From contig JAJYHP010000011.1 in assembly GCA_021784715.1 (NCBI GenBank), positions 1 through 15,673 on the forward strand: a stretch of 15,673 bases of DNA, given 5' to 3'. The stretch comes from a bacterium. GTDB taxonomy: Bacteria > Eremiobacterota > Eremiobacteria > Baltobacterales > Baltobacteraceae. Made by a program: the position numbers and the translations under genes. Within the stretch, counting starts at the first letter, position 1, and each line of letters begins with the position of its first letter. Below the pieces are notes generated by a model. The model saw only the letters and a list, made by a program, of their open reading frames with translations, was not told the DNA's origin and ran no database searches. Below are positions 15,501-15,673 of the stretch, in pieces.

Positions 15501-15673
15501 CGAAGAGACGTAATTGAGGCCCTGGACGCCGTTCACCGCTTGTTCCAGCGGAATGGTGACCGAGGATTCGACCGTCTTGGGATCGGCGCCGAGATAGAAC
15601 GCCGAGATCGTGACGACCGGCGGGTTGATCTGCGGGTACTGTGCGACCGGAAGGGTCGGAATCGCAATGAGCC
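12552..15673 (-). CDS. RND multidrug efflux permease (HAE1/AcrB-type), N-terminus cut by the window edge
   Basis: The visible part is 1,039 codons, open at the right edge. The first visible residues (LIAIPTLPVAQYPQINPPVV) match AcrB-type proteins just after the first membrane helix, so only a few tens of residues are missing. Numbering from the in-frame GTG at 15536, proton-relay aspartates D340-D341 lie in GLVVDDAIVVIEN (membrane helix 4; codons 14514-14519). The matching lysine K873 is in GLASKNAILIVEF (codon 12918-12920). Two periplasmic porter regions flank the first half's helices; the second half repeats the pattern (SGISLEEIHAGSQ, helices 8-12). This inner-membrane antiporter pumps drugs, solvents or metabolites, with a periplasmic adaptor and outer-membrane channel. 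The adaptor is probably just upstream, beyond the edge. Specificity cannot be read from sequence. No frameshift is seen. Confidence 0.95.
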   Translation of the reverse strand, partial: LIAIPTLPVAQYPQINPPVVTISAFYLGADPKTVESSVTIPLEQAVNGVQGLNYVSSVSAQGSSSITCTFHLGTNLDIAAADVQNAIQSAFGRLPGTVTQSGVTVSKNAGSFVMGMSLISNTKKYDTLFLSNYAALNIVNDLKRIPGVSNVNIFGERLYAMRIWLDPHELAARGLTVTDVLSAIQTQNAAVAGGSIGSPPQPANQPYTYVVSVQGRLTTPQQFRDIILRSDPNGGITRLGDVARVDLGAEDYSSFLRFDGHQNVVGMGVQQYPSANALTVSSAVIAEMNKLEKKFPSGVHYQVAFSSTAFVQESIKDVLITLLISILLVIAVIYLFLQNGRATLIPAITIPVALIGTFAIMKIFGFSINTITLFGITLATGLVVDDAIVVIENIERIVKLRGAGVLAGAAEAMEEIQGAVVASSLVLLAVFIPVAFFPGTTGQIYKQFALTIVGSISISLFASLTLAPPLAVKFLHVGDRPPRFGLFTWFNRRLERFRTSYAATLPRLITVRGRVLLGFALTLVLVVVLFKAIPSGFIPDEDQGYIICLIQAPEGTSLAGEHAVAVQVEKYLLSQPQVEHVFNIGGFSFGGSTPNRGIMFVRLKPWGQRNGPFNSAGFLAFKYFYHFLSYAKAQVLVFNPPAISGVGTTSGFQFELENNGTLSLRQLDGVAKKIIAAAAKDPRLAQVRTQFAINSPQLDATVDRQKAISLGVPLGDLYATLGVMLGGAYVNDFTYLDQSYRVYVEGDEPYRDRIASLQSLYTRSASGGMIPLPELVNVKRTLSAPVIDHYNLYRNIEITGQAASGHSSGEAITAMEQIFKRVAPPGVSYEWSGISLEEIHAGSQTIVLFTLGIIFVFLVLAALYENWIDPLIVLLAVPAALFGALALIGLRNFIPFMGMAQNVYVQVGYVMLVGLASKNAILIVEFANQQLRAGADITTAAFRGAQTRLRPILMTSIAFILGATPLVFATGAGSAARQSIGTVVFGGMVVSTFLNLLVTPVLYVVIKSAEERFFGRPFVDIHGTTAGLDLGKNSTPPRG

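Overview
The window is about 15.7 kb of GC-rich bacterial DNA, densely packed with genes. It looks like ordinary chromosome: there is no transposase, integrase, phage gene, tRNA, rRNA or CRISPR array. The combination points to a double-membraned, non-proteobacterial lineage. On one side are an R3H/SpoIIIAA-like (Ycf45-type) ATPase and a DUF151 bifunctional-nuclease protein. On the other are an HAE1-type RND efflux pump and a candidate outer-membrane barrel with a C-terminal phenylalanine. My best guess is a Candidatus Eremiobacterota (WPS-2)-like organism. That placement is an inference from gene content and base composition, not a phylogenetic result.

Layout. Positions 1-1211 (+) hold a 5'-truncated R3H-domain AAA ATPase. 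Positions 1206-1429 are an array of 32-bp repeats, each with a small hairpin, ending in a longer palindrome. A PilZ-domain protein (-) ends just beyond it and is transcribed divergently from tmk (thymidylate kinase) and holB (DNA polymerase III delta'), which overlap by 8 bp. holB runs tail to tail, with a 4-nt overlap, into a two-gene minus-strand unit: mtnP (methylthioadenosine phosphorylase), then a multi-pass membrane protein. Two exported NTF2-like proteins (+, 5305-6364) are tandem paralogues. They meet a convergent bifunctional-nuclease gene, which is divergent from ychF. A glutamate dehydrogenase (+) follows ychF, with a structured 119-bp leader and a strong hairpin terminator at 9416-9455. 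The rest is on the minus strand: a SGNH/GDSL lipoprotein hydrolase, an exported candidate beta-barrel protein directly upstream of it, and an RND efflux permease that runs off the right edge.

How the genes work together. tmk and holB serve DNA precursor supply and replication. mtnP salvages the by-product of polyamine and related S-adenosylmethionine chemistry. GDH links 2-oxoglutarate and ammonia to glutamate. YchF and the bifunctional nuclease are linked to translation and stress. The envelope genes (NTF2-like pair, barrel plus lipoprotein hydrolase, RND pump) are the less-described part.

Most of the window is housekeeping, and I see no obvious new multi-gene defence or metabolic system. 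The items most worth a second look are the repeat array, the NTF2-like pair (a gapless C-x51-C match) with a perfect inverted repeat covering the second gene's ribosome-binding site, the 12-bp perfect inverted repeat inside the nuclease gene's 3' end, the gdh leader, and the barrel/SGNH-lipoprotein gene pair. No gene-free stretch exceeds 300 bases; the longest (1212-1431) is filled by the repeat array.
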